Under the pieces are notes generated by a model. That model saw only the letters and a list, made by a program, of their open reading frames with translations. It did not search any database and had not been told where the DNA came from. Made by a program: the position numbers and the translations under genes. A stretch of 64,000 nt of DNA. Source: DATIUV01 sp049322755 (GTDB lineage Bacteria > Pseudomonadota > Gammaproteobacteria > Burkholderiales > UBA6910). Positions 61,626 to 64,000 of this stretch are shown here, piece by piece. Location of the stretch: NCBI GenBank assembly GCA_049322755.1, contig JBMOQX010000007.1, forward strand, positions 1 to 64,000, written 5' to 3'. Position 1 is the stretch's first letter. Each line of letters starts with the position of its first letter.

Positions 61626-64000
61626 TTCCACTCTCCCTTGCCCGCGACGAAGGCCTGCCACAGCCGCCGCACCGGCGAAGTGCCGGGGGCGGGGGGCACC
61701 GGCTCGAACTGGGGCCAGGTTTCCCGGGGCTCGTCGGCGCCGGCCTTGTAAATGCGCACGCGCACGTCGTACCAGCCCGCCTGCCCCGTCACCGGATCCG
61801 AGTTGGACACCCTCGCCCCGTCGCCGGCCGGCAGTTCCTCGCTGATGACGTGATTCAGCAGGAAGCCCTTGCGGAACTCGTTGGCGTCGTGGGCCAGTTG
61901 CCATGCGCCGGCCGCCTTGCCGATGGCGTTCCAGGTCCACACCGTGCCCGGCTCCACCGCCTCGCTGTAACGCGCCATGCAGCGCACCTTGCCCCAGGGG
62001 CTCTCGACCCAGATCCAGTCGCCGTCGCCGATCCCCTGGGCGCGGGCGGTCTTCGGATTGACGTGCAGGTAATTGTGGGTATGGATCTGGCGCAGCCAGG
62101 CGTTCTGCGAATCCCAGGAGTGGTACATCGCCATCGGCCGCTGGGTCACCGCGTTGAGCGGGTACTTCTGGGTGTCGGTCAGCTGCGTCTCCAGCGGCTC
62201 GTAATAAAACGGCAGCGGATCGAAATAGGTGCGGATGCGCTCGCGCAGATGGGCCGGCGGCTGTCGTCCAGGCCACTTCCCCTCAGCCGCCAGGCGGAAC
62301 TTCTGCAGCACCTCCGAGTAGACGTGCAGAATCACGGGATCGGAGTAACGGATGATGCGCGCGCGCTGAGCCCACTCCAGGTAGCCCTTGTTCCAGTTGC
62401 GCATGTACTGGTAGGACGGCGCCAGCTCGTAGTGGAATATGCAGTTGTTCTTGGCGTACATCTCCCACTGGCGCGGATTCGGCTCGCCGCGCATGAAGCG
62501 CTCGCCGCCCTTGCCGCGCCAGCCGGCGAGAAATCCGATGCCGGAGCCCGGTTCGGTCTCGTAGTTGACGATGAAGTCCGGATAGTCGCGGTACTTGCGC
62601 GAGCCGTCGGGGTTGCTGAATGCCGGCAGCTTCAGGCGCGAGCCCAGCTCGATCAGCACCTCCTGGAACGGCTTGCACTGGCCCTTGGGGGGCACCACAG
62701 GGATGCGCACGGCGTCCACCGGGCCGTCGAACTCTGAGATCGGCCGGTCCAGCATCGACATCACGTCATGGCGCTCGAGGTAGGTGGTGTCGGGCAGCAC
62801 CAGGTCGGCGTAGGCCACCATCTCGGACTGGAACGCATCGCACACCACCAGGAACGGGATCTTGTATTCGCCGTTCTCGTCCCGGTCGTTGAGCATCTTG
62901 CGGACCTCGGACGTGTTCATCGTCGAGTTCCACGCCATGTTGGCCATGAAGATGAGCAGCGTGTCGATACGGTACGGGTCGCCGCGCCAGGCGTTGGTGA
63001 TGACGTTGTGCATCAGCCCGTGCACCGAGAGCGGATACTCCCAGGAAAAACCCTTGTCGATGCGCACCGGCGAACCGTCCGGGTTCACGAACAGGTCGTC
63101 CGGGCCGGCGGGCCAGCCCAAAGCCATGCCGTCCAGCGGCTTGCCGGCCTGCACCGCCTCGGGACCCCTGGGCGTCTTGGCGCACGGCGGAATCGGGCGC
63201 GGAAACGGCGCCTTGTGGCGGAAGCCGCCGGGCCGGTCGATAGTGCCCAGCACGGTCATGAGGATGCCCAGCGCACGGATGGTCTGGAATCCGTTGGAAT
63301 GGGCCGCCAGGCCGCGCATGGCGTGAAACGCGACCGGATTGCCGGTCAACGACTCGTGCTCGACACCCCAGCTGTCGGTCCAGGGAATGGGCAGCTCGAT
63401 CTTCTCGTCGCGCGCGGTGATGCCCATTTCGTGGGCGAGGCGCCGGATGCGCTCGGCGGGAATCCCGGTGATGCCCTCCGCCCACTCCGGCGTGTACGGG
63501 CGCAGCTGCTCTTCCAGCAGCTGGAACGATGGTTTGACCGGTGTGCCGTCGTCCAGCGTGAAACTGCCCAGCAGGTAAGGATCGGCTCCCTCGCTGTGGG
63601 TGAGCACCGGCTTGCCGGTGAAACGGTCCCACCACAGCTTGTTCTGCGGGTCGATGCAGGCCTTGTGGTCCGCGTCGTCCTCGTCCACGCGCACGAACAG
63701 TCCGTGCTTGTCGCTGCCGGGATCGACGTTCACCAGCTGGGCGGCGTTGGTGTAGCGCGTCAGGAAATCGCGGTCGAAGAGACCCTTGGCCAGAATCTCG
63801 TGCACGATCGCCAGCAGCAGCGCGCCGTCGGTGCCCGGGCGGATCGGCACCCACTCGTCGGCGATCGCCGAATAGCCGGTGCGCACCGGGTTGACGGAGA
63901 TGAAGCGCCCGCCCGCGCGCTTGAACTTCGAGATCGCGATCTTGAGCGGATTCGAGTGGTGATCCTCGGCGGTGCCGATCATCACGAACAGCCGCGCGCG
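61622..64000 (-). CDS. soeA: Sulfite dehydrogenase molybdopterin subunit SoeA (3' part)
   Basis: At least 792 aa of a DMSO-reductase-family molybdoprotein; the N-terminus, with its Fe-S cluster motif, lies beyond the window. Seen here: SVNPVRTGYSAIADEWVPIRPGTDGALLLAIVH, PFLVVCDAFQSEMVAYADLVLPDTTYLERHDV, and the C-terminal domain (NPKTARAQGIGDGDWIWVESPWGKVRC). There is no Tat signal visible since the start is missing. It oxidises sulfite in the cytoplasm, the product of sHdr. Confidence 0.93.
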   Translation of the reverse strand, partial: RARLFVMIGTAEDHHSNPLKIAISKFKRAGGRFISVNPVRTGYSAIADEWVPIRPGTDGALLLAIVHEILAKGLFDRDFLTRYTNAAQLVNVDPGSDKHGLFVRVDEDDADHKACIDPQNKLWWDRFTGKPVLTHSEGADPYLLGSFTLDDGTPVKPSFQLLEEQLRPYTPEWAEGITGIPAERIRRLAHEMGITARDEKIELPIPWTDSWGVEHESLTGNPVAFHAMRGLAAHSNGFQTIRALGILMTVLGTIDRPGGFRHKAPFPRPIPPCAKTPRGPEAVQAGKPLDGMALGWPAGPDDLFVNPDGSPVRIDKGFSWEYPLSVHGLMHNVITNAWRGDPYRIDTLLIFMANMAWNSTMNTSEVRKMLNDRDENGEYKIPFLVVCDAFQSEMVAYADLVLPDTTYLERHDVMSMLDRPISEFDGPVDAVRIPVVPPKGQCKPFQEVLIELGSRLKLPAFSNPDGSRKYRDYPDFIVNYETEPGSGIGFLAGWRGKGGERFMRGEPNPRQWEMYAKNNCIFHYELAPSYQYMRNWNKGYLEWAQRARIIRYSDPVILHVYSEVLQKFRLAAEGKWPGRQPPAHLRERIRTYFDPLPFYYEPLETQLTDTQKYPLNAVTQRPMAMYHSWDSQNAWLRQIHTHNYLHVNPKTARAQGIGDGDWIWVESPWGKVRCMARYSEAVEPGTVWTWNAIGKAAGAWQLAHDANEFRKGFLLNHVISEELPAGDGARVSNSDPVTGQAGWYDVRVRIYKAGADEPRETWPQFEPVPPAPGTSPVRRLWQAFVAGKGEWK

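Overview
This window is a GC-rich stretch of a sulfur-oxidising betaproteobacterial chromosome. The taxonomic call rests on several gene orders known mainly from Betaproteobacteria: ilvI-ilvH-ilvC-psd-pssA-leuA, sigma factor-DUF3619-DUF3106-RDD, PP0621-pilS-pilR, and ispB / rplU-rpmA-obgE-proB, plus a CNP1-like lipoprotein. No insertion sequence, prophage, CRISPR array or rRNA operon was seen. One tRNA gene (Pro, anticodon CGG) lies at 9013-9089.

Left part (1-42.4 kb) is mostly housekeeping. It runs: a histone-H1-like gene cut by the window edge; a class I ribonucleotide reductase operon (nrdA, a 44-codon CxxC small ORF, nrdB, DUF2442) with an NrdR box; ampD, pilR, pilS and PP0621; ispB divergent from rplU-rpmA-obgE-proB; a rubrerythrin / Hdr-like Fe-S protein / DUF3501 / CNP1 group; rppH divergent from proS; a thioredoxin-TolC-adaptor-DUF2062 operon; wrbA-hugZ-DUF2069; the branched-chain amino acid and phospholipid cluster; a shortened MutS2-like gene; a sigma-factor operon; lptFG; and pepA-holC-valS.

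Right part (42.4-64 kb) is devoted to cytoplasmic sulfur oxidation, all on the minus strand. In transcription order it carries soeABC (sulfite dehydrogenase, soeA cut by the window end); rhodanese, tusA and a DsrE-family gene (sulfane-sulfur relay); hdrC1-hdrB1-hdrA-hyp-hdrC2-hdrB2 (sulfur-oxidising heterodisulfide-reductase-like complex, sHdr); two lipoate-binding proteins (lbpA) flanking a small DsrE-like gene; and the dedicated lipoate assembly genes lipS1, slpl(AB), lipT, a small membrane protein and lipS2. The expected flow is sulfane sulfur via rhodanese/TusA/DsrE to sHdr-LbpA, giving sulfite, then SoeABC giving sulfate.

Downstream are a FadL-type outer-membrane porin gene, an SCP2-like secreted protein, and a tight three-gene operon (unknown protein, a second lipoate-ligase-like protein, a degenerate receiver-like protein). 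That operon is the best candidate for undescribed biology. An inverted repeat ATTAG-N6-CTAAT occurs at the rhd and hdrC1 promoters, with an 8/10 match and identical spacing inside the fadL promoter. This suggests one sulfur-responsive regulon. A palindromic repeat of about 166 bp sits inside the shdr operon between hdrC2 and hdrB2.
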